This document shows positions 1-7,025 of a stretch of DNA of 7,025 bases, one piece after another (within the stretch, counting starts at the first letter, position 1; each line of letters starts with the position of its first letter). A program made the translations under genes and the position numbers. This DNA comes from Actinomycetes bacterium (GTDB lineage Bacteria; Actinomycetota; Actinomycetes; Mycobacteriales; Mycobacteriaceae). Below the pieces are notes generated by a model that saw only the letters and a program-made list of their open reading frames with translations, had not been told where the DNA came from and searched no databases. The stretch spans positions 1-7,025 of the forward strand of contig JAHZJY010000215.1 of NCBI GenBank assembly GCA_022600695.1. Direction: 5' to 3'.

Positions 1-634
1 ATCGGAGGCGGAAACCGTATCCGCCACACTCGGGCTGACCTCGCTGCGGGCCGGCCTGATCGCCGGTGCGATCGGCCTCGGGATGGTGCTGCTGTACTCG
101 CTGGCCTACTACCGGGTTCTGGGACTGCTGACCGCGCTGTCGCTGGTGGCCGCCGGTGCCATGGTGTACGGCATTTTGGTGCTGCTGGGCAGATACATCA
201 ACTACACCCTCGACCTGGCCGGTATCGCGGGCCTGATCATCGGCATCGGAACCACCGCCGACTCGTTCGTGGTGTTCTTCGAACGCATCAAGGACGAGAT
301 CCGGGAGGGCCGGTCGTTCCGGTCGGCGGTACCCCGCGGCTGGGCCCGGGCCCGCAAAACCATCCTGTCGGGCAATGCGGTCAGCTTCCTGGCGGCCGCG
401 GTGCTCTACTTCCTGGCCGTCGGCCAGGTCAAGGGCTTCGCCTTCACCCTCGGCCTGACCACGATTCTCGACGTGGTGGTGGTGTTCCTGGTCACCTGGC
501 CGCTGGTGTACCTGGCGTCGAAGTCCGCGACATTGTCCAAACCGGCGTTCAACGGGCTGGGCGCGGTCCAGCAGATCGCCCGAGAGCGGCGCGCGGCCGG
601 GCAGACCGCCGCCGGCGCCGGGACTGGACGGTGA
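1..634 (+). CDS. secD: Protein translocase subunit SecD, C-terminal part (5' end outside window)
   Basis: SecD is the membrane partner of SecF; the pair associates with SecYEG and uses the proton motive force to help pull exported proteins across the cytoplasmic membrane. The reading frame is open from base 2, with no start needed in the window, and gives about 210 residues ending at TGA 632-634. Five hydrophobic segments are visible (about residues 17-37, 42-63, 72-93, 126-141 and 143-172 of the fragment), matching TM2-TM6 of SecD; TM1 and the large extracytoplasmic domain must lie upstream. The family signature after the third segment is clear: [19 protein letters not shown] with Asp87, then a basic loop rich in Arg. 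The TTADS form replaces the MAVDAN of E. coli SecD and is what I expect in actinobacteria. The tail after the last segment is short and ends Gly-Arg. The first ATG in the window (83) lies inside a membrane segment and is not a start. secF follows directly, so the two are surely co-transcribed. Confidence 0.95.
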   Translation, partial: SEAETVSATLGLTSLRAGLIAGAIGLGMVLLYSLAYYRVLGLLTALSLVAAGAMVYGILVLLGRYINYTLDLAGIAGLIIGIGTTADSFVVFFERIKDEIREGRSFRSAVPRGWARARKTILSGNAVSFLAAAVLYFLAVGQVKGFAFTLGLTTILDVVVVFLVTWPLVYLASKSATLSKPAFNGLGAVQQIARERRAAGQTAAGAGTGR

Positions 635-637
635 GGA

Positions 638-1891
638 ATGACTGAAAACAGCAACACCACCGATACCGACGGAACCACGCCGCCCGAGTCGGCGGCGCCG
701 GCCGCGACCGGGGGGCAGCTGCCCCGGCACGGTTTCTTCACCAGGCTCTACACCGGCACCGGCGCCTTCGAGATCATCGGTCGGCGAAAGCTGTGGTTCG
801 CCTTCAGCTTCCTCATCGTCGCGGTGGCGGTCGCCAGCATCCTGATACGGGGATTCACCTTCGGTATCGACTTCGAGGGCGGCACCAAGGTGTCCTTCCC
901 GCGGGCGGGCATCGACGGCGAAGCCAGTATCGCCCAGGTCGAGGAGACCTTCACGCAGGCCACGGGGGTCAGCCCCCAAACGGTGGTCGTCGTGGGCAAT
1001 GGAGCCACCACCACCGTGCAAATCCGGTCGGAGACGCTCAGCAACGATCAGACCGCCGCGCTCCGCGAGGCGCTGTTCGAGGAGTTCCAGCCCAAGGGCA
1101 CTGACGGCCAAAGCGGTAAACAGACCATCAGCGATTCAGCGGTGTCGGAAACGTGGGGCGGGCAGATCACCAAGAAGGCGCTCATCGCCCTCGCGGTGTT
1201 CCTGGTCTTGGTCACCATCTACATCACGATTCGCTACGAGAAGTACATGGCGATGTCGGCGCTGGCGGCGCTCGGCTTCGACCTGGTCACGACGGCCGGG
1301 GTGTATTCGATAGTCGGCTTCGAGGTCACCCCTGCGACGGTGATCGGACTGCTGACCATCCTCGGCTTCTCGCTGTACGACACCGTCATCGTGTTCGACA
1401 AGGTGGAGGAGAACACCAAGGGCTTCGAACACACCACCCGGCGAACCTTCGCCGAACAGGCCAACCTGGCGATCAACCAGACATTCATGCGGTCGATCAA
1501 CACCAGTCTGATATCGATCATGCCGATTCTGGCACTGATGGTGGTGGCGGTATGGATCCTCGGCGTGGGCACCCTCAAGGATCTCGCGCTGGTCCAGATG
1601 GTCGGTGTCATCGTCGGAACCTACTCGTCGATCTTCCTCGCCACCCCACTGCTGGTGACGCTCCGGGAGCGCACCGAACTGGTGCGGAATCATGGCCGGC
1701 GGGTGGAACTCCGGCGCAACAAGCCGGTCGCCGTGCCCGACGAATCCACGACGCCCGACGAACTGGCGACGACCGCGGTCGGTGAGACGAAGACCGAGAC
1801 GGTGCCGGTCGAAGCGGCCGCGGGCAGTAAGCCCGCTCCCGGCGCCCGGCCGATCCGGCCGCGGCGCCCATCCGGCAAGCGGCAACGTTAG
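638..1891 (+). CDS. secF: Protein translocase subunit SecF
   Basis: This is the 417-residue partner of SecD in the SecDF accessory complex of the Sec translocon, an integral membrane protein. Visible in order: a polar cytosolic N-terminus (1-40), the lead-in YTGTGAFEIIGRRKLWF, TM1 (about 52-70), the signature FGIDFEGGT (75-83), an extracytoplasmic domain (84-175), TM2 (181-198), TM3 (204-224), TM4 (233-253) running into the signature GFSLYDTVIVFDKVEEN (243-259), TM5 (289-309) and TM6 (317-341). The cytosolic C-terminus is about 75 residues, first Thr/Glu-rich and then strongly basic (RPIRPRRPSGKRQR). Length and order are complete for the family. ATG 638 lies one codon after the secD stop, in the same frame, with GAGG overlapping that stop; the Shine-Dalgarno spacing is poor, so initiation probably depends on ribosomes finishing secD. 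No in-frame start exists between the secD stop and 638. The function is firm; the exact start is likely. Confidence 0.95.
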   Translation: MTENSNTTDTDGTTPPESAAPAATGGQLPRHGFFTRLYTGTGAFEIIGRRKLWFAFSFLIVAVAVASILIRGFTFGIDFEGGTKVSFPRAGIDGEASIAQVEETFTQATGVSPQTVVVVGNGATTTVQIRSETLSNDQTAALREALFEEFQPKGTDGQSGKQTISDSAVSETWGGQITKKALIALAVFLVLVTIYITIRYEKYMAMSALAALGFDLVTTAGVYSIVGFEVTPATVIGLLTILGFSLYDTVIVFDKVEENTKGFEHTTRRTFAEQANLAINQTFMRSINTSLISIMPILALMVVAVWILGVGTLKDLALVQMVGVIVGTYSSIFLATPLLVTLRERTELVRNHGRRVELRRNKPVAVPDESTTPDELATTAVGETKTETVPVEAAAGSKPAPGARPIRPRRPSGKRQR

Positions 1892-1898
1892 GGCGCAC

Positions 1899-3557
1899 GT
1901 GGTAGTCAGCCGCCGCGCGGCCGCCATCGCGGTGGCAACTGTTGTCCTGACGGCGTCCCCCGCAGTGCTCACGGCATGTGTGGGTGGCGCTGCCGGCCAG
2001 GTCAACTACGCCGTCGACGGCGTGCTGAACACTTACAACACCAATACGGTGACCGGTGCGGCCTCGGCCGGCCCGCAGGCGTTCAGCCGGGCGCTGACCG
2101 GGTTCAGCCTCCACGGTCCGGACGGGCAGGTGTTGGCCGACAATGACTTCGGCTCGGTGTCGGTGGTGGGGCGTGAGCCCCTGATGCTCGACTACGAGAT
2201 CGCCGATAATGCCGTCTACTCTGACGGTAAGCCCGTCACCTGTGACGATATGGTGCTCGCGTGGGCCGCCCAGTCCGGCCGGTTCCCCGGTTTCTCCGCT
2301 GCCAGCCAAGCCGGTTACCTCGATATCGCGGGTATTGAATGCGAGCCGGGGCAGAAGAAGGCGCGGGTCAACTTCCTGCCCGGCCGGTCCGTCGTCGACT
2401 ATCCGCAGTTGTTCACCGCCACCTCGATGATGCCCTCACACGTGATCGACGACGAGCTCGGTATCAGCACCACCGGTGCGGTACAGAGCGGCGATCTCGC
2501 CGAGATCGGCCGGGTGGCCGCTGCGTGGAACACCCTCTGGGACCTCACGCCGGGGATGGACCCGGAGTCGCTGAAGCGCTTCCCTTCGTCGGGGCCGTAC
2601 AAACTCGACTCGGTGCTGGACTCCGGCGCGGTGGTGCTGACCGCCAATGACCGCTGGTGGGGTGCCAAGCCGGTGACCGATCGGGTTACCGTGTGGCCGC
2701 GCGCGGTCGATGTTCAGGATCGGATCAATACCGGCGACTTCCACGTGGTGGACGTGGCGACCGGATCGTTGGGGACGCTGACGACACCCGATGACTATCA
2801 GCGAACCGACATCGACTCGGGCGGTGTCGAGCAGATCATCTTCGCCGGCGGGGGGCCGTTGGCTGAGCCATCGGCCCGTCGGGCGGTGGCGCTGTGCACC
2901 CCACGCGATGTGATCGCGGCCAATGTGGCGATGCCGATCGCCAATTCGCGACTCAACCCGGTCGACGATGACGCCTACAGTGCCGCCGAAGCCGCCGCGG
3001 AAGCCGGACAGTTCGGTGTCGCCGATCCCGAGGCGGCGATGGCCGCCCTCGGGGGCGAGCCGCTGACGGTGCGGATCGGCTACCAGTCTCCGAATCCCCG
3101 GTTGGCCGCGGTGATGGCGGCGATCACCCGGTCGTGTGCGGCGGCCGGTATCACCGTGATCGACGCGACGGCCGAAGGAGCCGGTCCGCTGGTTCTGCGT
3201 GATGGCAAGATCGACGCGTTGTTATCCAGTACCGGAGGAGCGACCGGAAGTGGATCGACGGGCTCGTCGGTGATGGACTCCTACACCCTGCACACCGCAA
3301 ACGGTAATAACCTCTCCGGGTACTCCAACCCGCAGATCGACGGGATCATCGCGGCGCTGGCGGTGACGACCGATCCGAAGGAACAGGCGAGGTTGCTCGC
3401 CGACGGCGCCCCCATGCTCTGGGACGATATGCCGACGTTGCCGCTGTACCGTCAACAGCGCACGCTGATCGCGGCGAAGAAGATGTTCGGCGTCGAAGCC
3501 AATCCGACCAAATGGGGCTCCGGGTGGAACATGGACCGCTGGCGGCTCGACCCGTGA
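1899..3557 (+). CDS. Exported lipoprotein, family 5 extracellular solute-binding protein (Rv2585c-like)
   Basis: The product is 552 residues. The GTG at 1899, with AGGG at 1890-1893 (5-base spacing), gives a lipoprotein signal: VVVSRR, a hydrophobic core, then lipobox LTAC with Cys27 (codon 1977-1979) as the lipidated residue. The mature part reads as a family 5 solute-binding protein of ABC importers (peptide/nickel type): [17 protein letters not shown] (106-122), the hallmark [10 protein letters not shown] (230-239), [11 protein letters not shown] (471-481) and PTLPLYRQ (512-519). Mature cysteines 115, 148, 333 and 413 could form two disulfides. From memory it matches the M. tuberculosis lipoprotein Rv2585c in placement and wording. 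Ligand and partner are unknown: no ABC permease or ATPase gene is adjacent, so transport is inferred from the fold only. The frame stays open back to an ATG at 1692, but that part lies inside secF and would bury the signal peptide. It begins 7 bases after secF, and its stop overlaps the apt start. Confidence 0.88.
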   Translation: MVVSRRAAAIAVATVVLTASPAVLTACVGGAAGQVNYAVDGVLNTYNTNTVTGAASAGPQAFSRALTGFSLHGPDGQVLADNDFGSVSVVGREPLMLDYEIADNAVYSDGKPVTCDDMVLAWAAQSGRFPGFSAASQAGYLDIAGIECEPGQKKARVNFLPGRSVVDYPQLFTATSMMPSHVIDDELGISTTGAVQSGDLAEIGRVAAAWNTLWDLTPGMDPESLKRFPSSGPYKLDSVLDSGAVVLTANDRWWGAKPVTDRVTVWPRAVDVQDRINTGDFHVVDVATGSLGTLTTPDDYQRTDIDSGGVEQIIFAGGGPLAEPSARRAVALCTPRDVIAANVAMPIANSRLNPVDDDAYSAAEAAAEAGQFGVADPEAAMAALGGEPLTVRIGYQSPNPRLAAVMAAITRSCAAAGITVIDATAEGAGPLVLRDGKIDALLSSTGGATGSGSTGSSVMDSYTLHTANGNNLSGYSNPQIDGIIAALAVTTDPKEQARLLADGAPMLWDDMPTLPLYRQQRTLIAAKKMFGVEANPTKWGSGWNMDRWRLDP

Positions 3558-4129
3558 GCCGCGGTGACGAGTCCGCCCCGACTCCGCCCGGACTGTCGGC
3601 GGCAAGCGCCGACGTTGCCGCGGTCATCACCGCGCTGACCCGTGAGGTGCCCGATTTCCCTTCGCCCGGGGTCCTTTTCCGGGACCTGACTCCGGTGCTG
3701 GCCGACGACGTCGGTTTCGCAGCGGTCACCGATGCGTTGGCCCGGCTGGTGACCGGTGCCGACCTGATCGCCGGGATCGACGCTCGCGGTTTCCTGCTGG
3801 GCGGGGCGGTCGCCCAGCAACTGGGGGTCGGAGTGCTGGCCATCCGCAAGGGCGGCAAACTGCCCCCGCCGGTGCATAGTCGCACCTACACCCTCGAATA
3901 CGGGACCGCCACCCTGGAGATCCCCGCGGCGGGCATCGAACTTGCCGGTCGCCGGGTGGCCGTCGTTGATGATGTCCTGGCCACGGGCGGCACCCTGGCC
4001 GCCGCACGCGACCTGTTGGTCGCCGCCGGGGCTGACGTGACCGAGGCGGCTGTCGTGATGGAACTGGCCGCTCTCGGCGGGCGGGACCGGCTCACGCCGA
4101 TGGTGGTTCGCAGCCTGCAGCTGCTGTAG
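3554..4129 (+). CDS. apt: Adenine phosphoribosyltransferase
   Basis: Apt makes AMP and pyrophosphate from adenine and PRPP in the cytosol (purine salvage). From GTG 3554 the product is 191 residues, near the usual 170-200. Motifs in order: [16 protein letters not shown] (34-49), the Apt N-terminal signature; [10 protein letters not shown] (74-83); IRKGGKLP (97-104); EYGTATLEI (115-123), matching the Apt hood region; and the PRPP-binding loop [13 protein letters not shown] (135-147) with the two acidic residues Asp139-Asp140. The loop plus the FPSPGV.F.D start separate Apt from other type I phosphoribosyltransferases. The GTG overlaps the stop of the lipoprotein gene (GTGA, 3554-3557), the usual sign of translational coupling, and GGCGG at 3541-3545 could serve as ribosome site. 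An in-frame ATG at 3512 would add 14 residues but has no ribosome site and overlaps the upstream gene by 46 bases. The neighbour relA fits a nucleotide theme, since ppGpp inhibits several purine salvage enzymes in other bacteria. Confidence 0.93.
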   Translation: MSRGDESAPTPPGLSAASADVAAVITALTREVPDFPSPGVLFRDLTPVLADDVGFAAVTDALARLVTGADLIAGIDARGFLLGGAVAQQLGVGVLAIRKGGKLPPPVHSRTYTLEYGTATLEIPAAGIELAGRRVAVVDDVLATGGTLAAARDLLVAAGADVTEAAVVMELAALGGRDRLTPMVVRSLQLL

Positions 4130-4138
4130 TCGATGTCG

Positions 4139-4158
4139 CCGGTATCCTCATGTACCGG
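4139..4158 (+). repeat. Short inverted repeat in the relA leader
   Basis: CCGGTA (4139-4144) and TACCGG (4153-4158) are perfect 6-base inverted arms around an 8-base loop, TCCTCATG. The repeat overlaps the candidate -10 element, so it could be an operator or, in readthrough RNA from apt, a small hairpin just ahead of the ribosome site. The loop contains CCTC (4146-4149), which can pair with GAGG (4166-4169) of the ribosome site. It is short enough to be chance in DNA of this GC content. Confidence 0.35.
4143..4148 (+). promoter_or_regulatory. Candidate -10 element (TATCCT) of a relA promoter
   Basis: The hexamer TATCCT stands in the 45-base gap between apt and relA, matching the SigA-type consensus TANNNT. 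A start about 7 bases downstream would give a leader of roughly 20 bases carrying the GGAGG site. No clear TTGACA-like -35 is visible at 16-18 bases upstream (this falls in the end of apt), which is common in mycobacterial promoters. I recall that a TATCCT -10 element was reported for the M. tuberculosis rel promoter; I cannot verify that here, but an identical hexamer in the same place would be a good match. Confidence 0.5.
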
Positions 4159-4164
4159 GGGATC

Positions 4165-4169
4165 GGAGG
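4165..4169 (+). promoter_or_regulatory. Strong ribosome binding site that fixes the relA start
   Basis: GGAGG sits 5 bases ahead of ATG 4175. This is the best Shine-Dalgarno match at any gene start in the window and decides for 4175 over the upstream in-frame ATG at 4133, which lies 3 bases after the apt stop without such a site. Confidence 0.85.
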
Positions 4170-4174
4170 CGGGC

Positions 4175-6538
4175 ATGGCGGACGAACCGAGCGGCGTTCA
4201 AAAAGTCGCCGCGCCCACCCAGCCGCTGCCGGTCGCCGAGATACCGGAACAGCCACCGGAGGCGACGCCCAAGAGCACGACCAGCGCGTCGCGCCGGGTA
4301 CGGGCTCGACTGGCCCGCCGGATGACGGCCCAGCGCAGCACCATCAGTCCGGTGCTCGAACCCCTGGTTTCCGTGCACCGGGAGGTCTACCCGAAAGCCG
4401 ACCTGGCGATTCTGCAGCGCGCCTATGAAGTGGCCGAAGTCAAGCATGCCGATCAGATGCGCCACTCCGGGGACCCGTACATCACCCACCCGTTGGCGGT
4501 GGCGAACATCCTGGCCGAATTGGGTATGGACACCACCACGCTGGTCGCCGCGCTGCTGCACGACACAGTGGAGGACACCGGCTACAGCCTGGAGGCGCTG
4601 ACCGCCGATTTCGGCGAGGAGGTCGGACACCTCGTCGACGGGGTGACCAAACTGGACAAGGTGGTGCTCGGCACCGCCGCCGAGGGTGAGACGATCCGCA
4701 AGATGATCATCGCGATGGCCCGCGATCCCCGGGTGCTGGTGATCAAGGTGGCCGACCGCCTGCACAATATGCGCACGATGCGGTTCCTCCCTCCCGAGAA
4801 GCAGGCCCGGAAAGCCAGGGAGACACTGGAAGTCATTGCGCCCCTTGCTCATCGGCTCGGTATGGCGACGGTCAAGTGGGAACTCGAGGATCTGTCGTTT
4901 GCGATCCTGCACCCCAAGCGCTACGAGGAGATCGTCCGACTGGTGGCGGATCGGGCGCCATCGCGGGACACCTACCTGGCCAAAGTCCGGGCCGAGATCA
5001 ACACCGCGCTGAGCAGGATGAAGATCGGCGCCACCGTCGAGGGCCGACCGAAGCACTACTGGTCGATCTACCAGAAGATGATCGTCAAGGGCCGCGACTT
5101 CGACGATATTCACGACCTTGTCGGCATCCGGATTCTCTGCGATGAGATCCGGGACTGCTATGCCGCGGTCGGGGTCGTGCACTCGCTGTGGCAGCCGATG
5201 CCCGGCCGATTCAAGGACTACATCGCCCAGCCTCGATTCGGGGTTTACCAGTCACTGCACACCACCGTCGTCGGTCCGGAGGGCAAGCCGTTGGAGGTGC
5301 AGATCCGCACCCGGGATATGCACCGGACAGCCGAGTACGGTATCGCCGCGCACTGGCGATACAAGGAGTCCAAGGGCCGCAACGCAGTTTCAGCATCGCA
5401 CTCCGCCGCTGAGGTCGACGATATGGCCTGGATGCGGCAACTCCTCGACTGGCAGCGGGAAGCTGCCGACCCAGGTGAATTCCTCGAGTCGCTGCGTTAT
5501 GACCTCGCCGTGCAGGAGATCTTCGTCTTCACTCCTAAAGGTGACGTCATCACGTTGCCCGCCGGTTCCACCCCGGTCGACTTCGCCTACTCCGTGCATA
5601 CCGAGGTGGGCCACCGCTGTATCGGGGCGAGGGTCAACGGCCGGCTGGTGGCGCTGGAACGCAAGCTGGAAAATGGCGAAGTGGTCGAGGTGTTCACCTC
5701 CAAGGCCCCCAACGCCGGACCGTCCCGGGACTGGCAGGGCTTCGTGGTGTCCCCGCGTGCCAAGGCAAAGATCCGGCAGTGGTTCGCCAAGGAGCGCCGC
5801 GAGGAGGCGCTGGAAGCGGGTAAGGACTCCATTGCCAGGGAGGTCCGCCGCGGCGGTTTACCGCTGCAACGGCTGGTCAATGGTGAGGCGATGACCGCGA
5901 TGGCGCAGGAGTTGCGCTACGCCGACGTCTCGGCGCTCTACACCGCCGTCGGTGAGGGTCATGTGTCGGCCCGCCACGTCGTACAGCGGCTTCTGGTGCA
6001 ACTGGGCGGGGCCGACGACGCCGAAGACGAACTCGCCGAGCGTGCGACGCCGGCCACCATGACGGTGCGCCAGCGCTCCACCGGCGATACCGGCGTCGCG
6101 GTACCGGGGGCCTCCGGTGTGCTGACCAAACTCGCGAAATGCTGCACCCCCGTTCCCGGTGACAACATCATGGGTTTCGTCACGCGTGGCGGCGGCGTCA
6201 GCGTGCATCGGACGGACTGCACCAACGCGGCCGATCTGCGCGGGAAGTCCGAACGGATCATCGAGGTGCGGTGGGATCCGTCGCCGACATCGGTGTTCCT
6301 GGTCGCCATCCAGGTCGAGGCGCTCGACCGGCATCGGCTGCTCTCCGATGTCACCAAGGTGCTCGCCGACGAACGGGTCGACATCCTCTCAGCGTCGGTG
6401 ACCACCTCCGACGAGCGGGTCGCGGTCAGCCGGTTCACCTTCGAGATGGGTGACCCCAAACATCTGGGGCATGTTCTTAATGCCGTGCGCAATGTGGAGG
6501 GCGTGTACGACGTCTACCGGGTCACCAGCGCGGCCTGA
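4175..6538 (+). CDS. relA: Bifunctional (p)ppGpp synthetase/hydrolase RelA/SpoT (Rel)
   Basis: Rel is the cytosolic stringent-response enzyme. It moves pyrophosphate from ATP to GDP/GTP when ribosomes stall on uncharged tRNA and hydrolyses (p)ppGpp otherwise. From ATG 4175 it has 787 residues, close to the mycobacterial length of about 790. Domains in order: HD hydrolase with the metal-site set His91, His129-Asp130 and Asp194 ([10 protein letters not shown]); synthetase with [12 protein letters not shown] (309-320, Asp314) and LEVQIRTR (373-380, Glu374); TGS (about 446-508); helical linker; conserved-cysteine region KCCTPVPGD (655-663, Cys656-Cys657) with His678 and Cys682; and a C-terminal ACT domain (about 707-787). 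The synthetase loop reads RFKD (345-348), the RXKD form of bifunctional enzymes, not the EXDD of synthetase-only RelA. With both HD and synthetase residues intact, both activities are expected. The start agrees with GGAGG and with the MAE-type N-terminus I recall for M. tuberculosis Rel. A TATCCT element upstream suggests its own promoter besides readthrough from apt. Confidence 0.97.
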   Translation: MADEPSGVQKVAAPTQPLPVAEIPEQPPEATPKSTTSASRRVRARLARRMTAQRSTISPVLEPLVSVHREVYPKADLAILQRAYEVAEVKHADQMRHSGDPYITHPLAVANILAELGMDTTTLVAALLHDTVEDTGYSLEALTADFGEEVGHLVDGVTKLDKVVLGTAAEGETIRKMIIAMARDPRVLVIKVADRLHNMRTMRFLPPEKQARKARETLEVIAPLAHRLGMATVKWELEDLSFAILHPKRYEEIVRLVADRAPSRDTYLAKVRAEINTALSRMKIGATVEGRPKHYWSIYQKMIVKGRDFDDIHDLVGIRILCDEIRDCYAAVGVVHSLWQPMPGRFKDYIAQPRFGVYQSLHTTVVGPEGKPLEVQIRTRDMHRTAEYGIAAHWRYKESKGRNAVSASHSAAEVDDMAWMRQLLDWQREAADPGEFLESLRYDLAVQEIFVFTPKGDVITLPAGSTPVDFAYSVHTEVGHRCIGARVNGRLVALERKLENGEVVEVFTSKAPNAGPSRDWQGFVVSPRAKAKIRQWFAKERREEALEAGKDSIAREVRRGGLPLQRLVNGEAMTAMAQELRYADVSALYTAVGEGHVSARHVVQRLLVQLGGADDAEDELAERATPATMTVRQRSTGDTGVAVPGASGVLTKLAKCCTPVPGDNIMGFVTRGGGVSVHRTDCTNAADLRGKSERIIEVRWDPSPTSVFLVAIQVEALDRHRLLSDVTKVLADERVDILSASVTTSDERVAVSRFTFEMGDPKHLGHVLNAVRNVEGVYDVYRVTSAA

Positions 6539-6543
6539 CCCGG
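6517..6543. terminator. Candidate bidirectional terminator between convergent relA and permease genes
   Basis: CCGGGTCA (6517-6524) and TGACCCGG (6536-6543) form a perfect 8-base inverted repeat with an 11-base loop. The right arm includes the relA stop (TGA 6536-6538), and the repeat ends one base before the permease stop (6545-6547 on the minus strand), so a hairpin could end transcripts from both sides. There is no T tract on either side, so this would be a non-canonical hairpin of the sort often proposed in mycobacteria. Placement supports it; termination is inferred. Confidence 0.45.
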
Positions 6544-6544
6544 C

Positions 6545-7025
6545 TCAGTCGACGATGACGGCCGGCGTGTCTTTACGCAACGTCTCGCCCCGGAAGAACT
6601 CGGGCTGGACCGCACGCCAGGCGAACATCAGGACCAGGCCCAGCAGGATCAGGCCGAGGCCCAGCACCAGGACCAGTCCGACGCCGAAGATCTCCGCCCC
6701 GCTTCCGTAGTCAGGCGATGCACTGTCCCGCAGGGTGATGATCAGGACCGCGAACAGCCCGAGTCCGCCGAGCAGTGGGAACAGGAATTTGAACACGACG
6801 CTGGTCAGATCGGCAAACAACTCATGCCGGAAAAACCAGATGCAGGCGAACGCGGTGAGCCCGTAGTAGAAGCAGATCATGATCCCCAGGGCGTAGATGG
6901 TGTCCGTCAGCACGTTCTTGCTCAGCAGGTGCAGCACCGTGTAGAACACCGCGGCCACCGTGCCGGCCACGACCGTCGCGTACGACGGAGTCAGATAGCG
7001 CGGATGGATGGCTGCGAACCGCGCC
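6545..7025 (-). CDS. APC-superfamily amino acid permease, C-terminal part (5' end outside window)
   Basis: Reading on the minus strand from the right edge, the frame is open for 159 residues to TGA at 6547-6545. The first residues, FAAIHPRYLTPSYA, match the cytoplasmic-loop signature (F..IHPR..TP) of APC-type amino acid and polyamine permeases. Four hydrophobic segments follow (about residues 19-34, 43-65, 77-98 and 112-135 of the fragment), which fits the last four of the usual twelve helices. The tail is short and charged (QPEFFRGETLRKD) and ends in Val-Asp. The GTG at 6970 lies inside the signature loop and is not a real start. The substrate cannot be told from this part; the substrate-binding helices TM1 and TM6 lie outside. 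The gene converges on relA with only six bases between the stops, so it is a separate transcription unit. I recall ppiB as the gene beyond relA in M. tuberculosis, so this neighbour may be lineage-specific. Confidence 0.88.
   Translation of the reverse strand, partial: ARFAAIHPRYLTPSYATVVAGTVAAVFYTVLHLLSKNVLTDTIYALGIMICFYYGLTAFACIWFFRHELFADLTSVVFKFLFPLLGGLGLFAVLIITLRDSASPDYGSGAEIFGVGLVLVLGLGLILLGLVLMFAWRAVQPEFFRGETLRKDTPAVIVD

Noticed and set aside
1692..1898. N-terminal extension of the lipoprotein frame to an upstream ATG
   Set aside because: This part overlaps the end of secF in another frame and would place the signal peptide and lipobox about 95 residues into the protein, where they could not work normally.
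1136..2005. Open minus-strand frame of 289 codons opposite secF and the lipoprotein start
   Set aside because: Its content is Arg/His/Asp-rich with no domain, and it crosses two real genes on the other strand; it is a shadow of codon bias.
3512..3553. Upstream ATG start for apt
   Set aside because: It overlaps the lipoprotein gene by 46 bases, has no Shine-Dalgarno sequence, and adds residues that do not resemble an Apt N-terminus.
4133..4174. Upstream ATG start for relA (14 extra residues)
   Set aside because: It has no ribosome site, starts 3 bases after the apt stop, and would precede the strong GGAGG and the TATCCT promoter candidate.
4148..5182. Open minus-strand frame of 344 codons opposite relA
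   Set aside because: It lies wholly within a well-conserved gene, has low-complexity His/Arg/Gly-rich content with no recognisable motif, and is the mirror of high-GC codon bias.
5118..5894. Open plus-strand frame of 258 codons inside relA
   Set aside because: It is an out-of-frame Ser/Arg/Pro-rich translation of relA with no motif; the relA frame is intact across it.
1..7025. Mobile element, CRISPR array, tRNA/rRNA or phage content
   Set aside because: I saw no direct repeats in series, transposase or integrase motifs, or tRNA-like segments; the genes are tightly packed housekeeping genes.

Overview
This is a high-GC actinobacterial chromosome segment, almost certainly from a mycobacterium (Mycobacterium/Mycolicibacterium or a close relative). 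The grounds are the order secD-secF-lipoprotein-apt-relA, which matches the M. tuberculosis Rv2587c-Rv2583c block as I remember it, and a RelA that reads very close to the mycobacterial bifunctional Rel along its whole length. No database search was possible.

Layout: (1) 1-634, + strand: the 3' part of secD, open at the left edge. (2) 638-1891, +: complete secF, three bases after secD and in the same frame. (3) 1899-3557, +: a complete lipoprotein of the family 5 (peptide/nickel-type) extracellular solute-binding fold, starting at GTG seven bases after secF. (4) 3554-4129, +: apt, whose GTG start overlaps the lipoprotein stop as GTGA. (5) 4130-4174: a short leader holding a TATCCT -10-like element inside a small inverted repeat, followed by a strong GGAGG ribosome site. 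(6) 4175-6538, +: complete relA (bifunctional (p)ppGpp synthetase/hydrolase). (7) 6517-6543: an inverted repeat at the convergent junction, a candidate two-way terminator. (8) 6545-7025, - strand: the C-terminal part of an APC-superfamily permease, open at the right edge.

The first four genes are packed as one transcription unit with gaps of 3 and 7 bases and one overlap. They join protein export (SecDF helps drive translocation with the proton motive force), an exported solute-binding lipoprotein that would itself use Sec, and purine salvage (Apt makes AMP from adenine and PRPP). relA follows with a 45-base gap. It can be co-transcribed but also appears to have its own promoter, so the stringent response need not depend on the sec promoter. 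The convergent permease is a separate unit.

I see no mobile element, CRISPR array, tRNA, rRNA or phage gene. No stretch over 300 bases lacks a gene. This is largely an ordinary housekeeping region. The points worth a second look are the relA leader, the convergent terminator, the start-codon corrections and the orphan binding lipoprotein placed between secF and apt. I do not see a convincing undescribed system.
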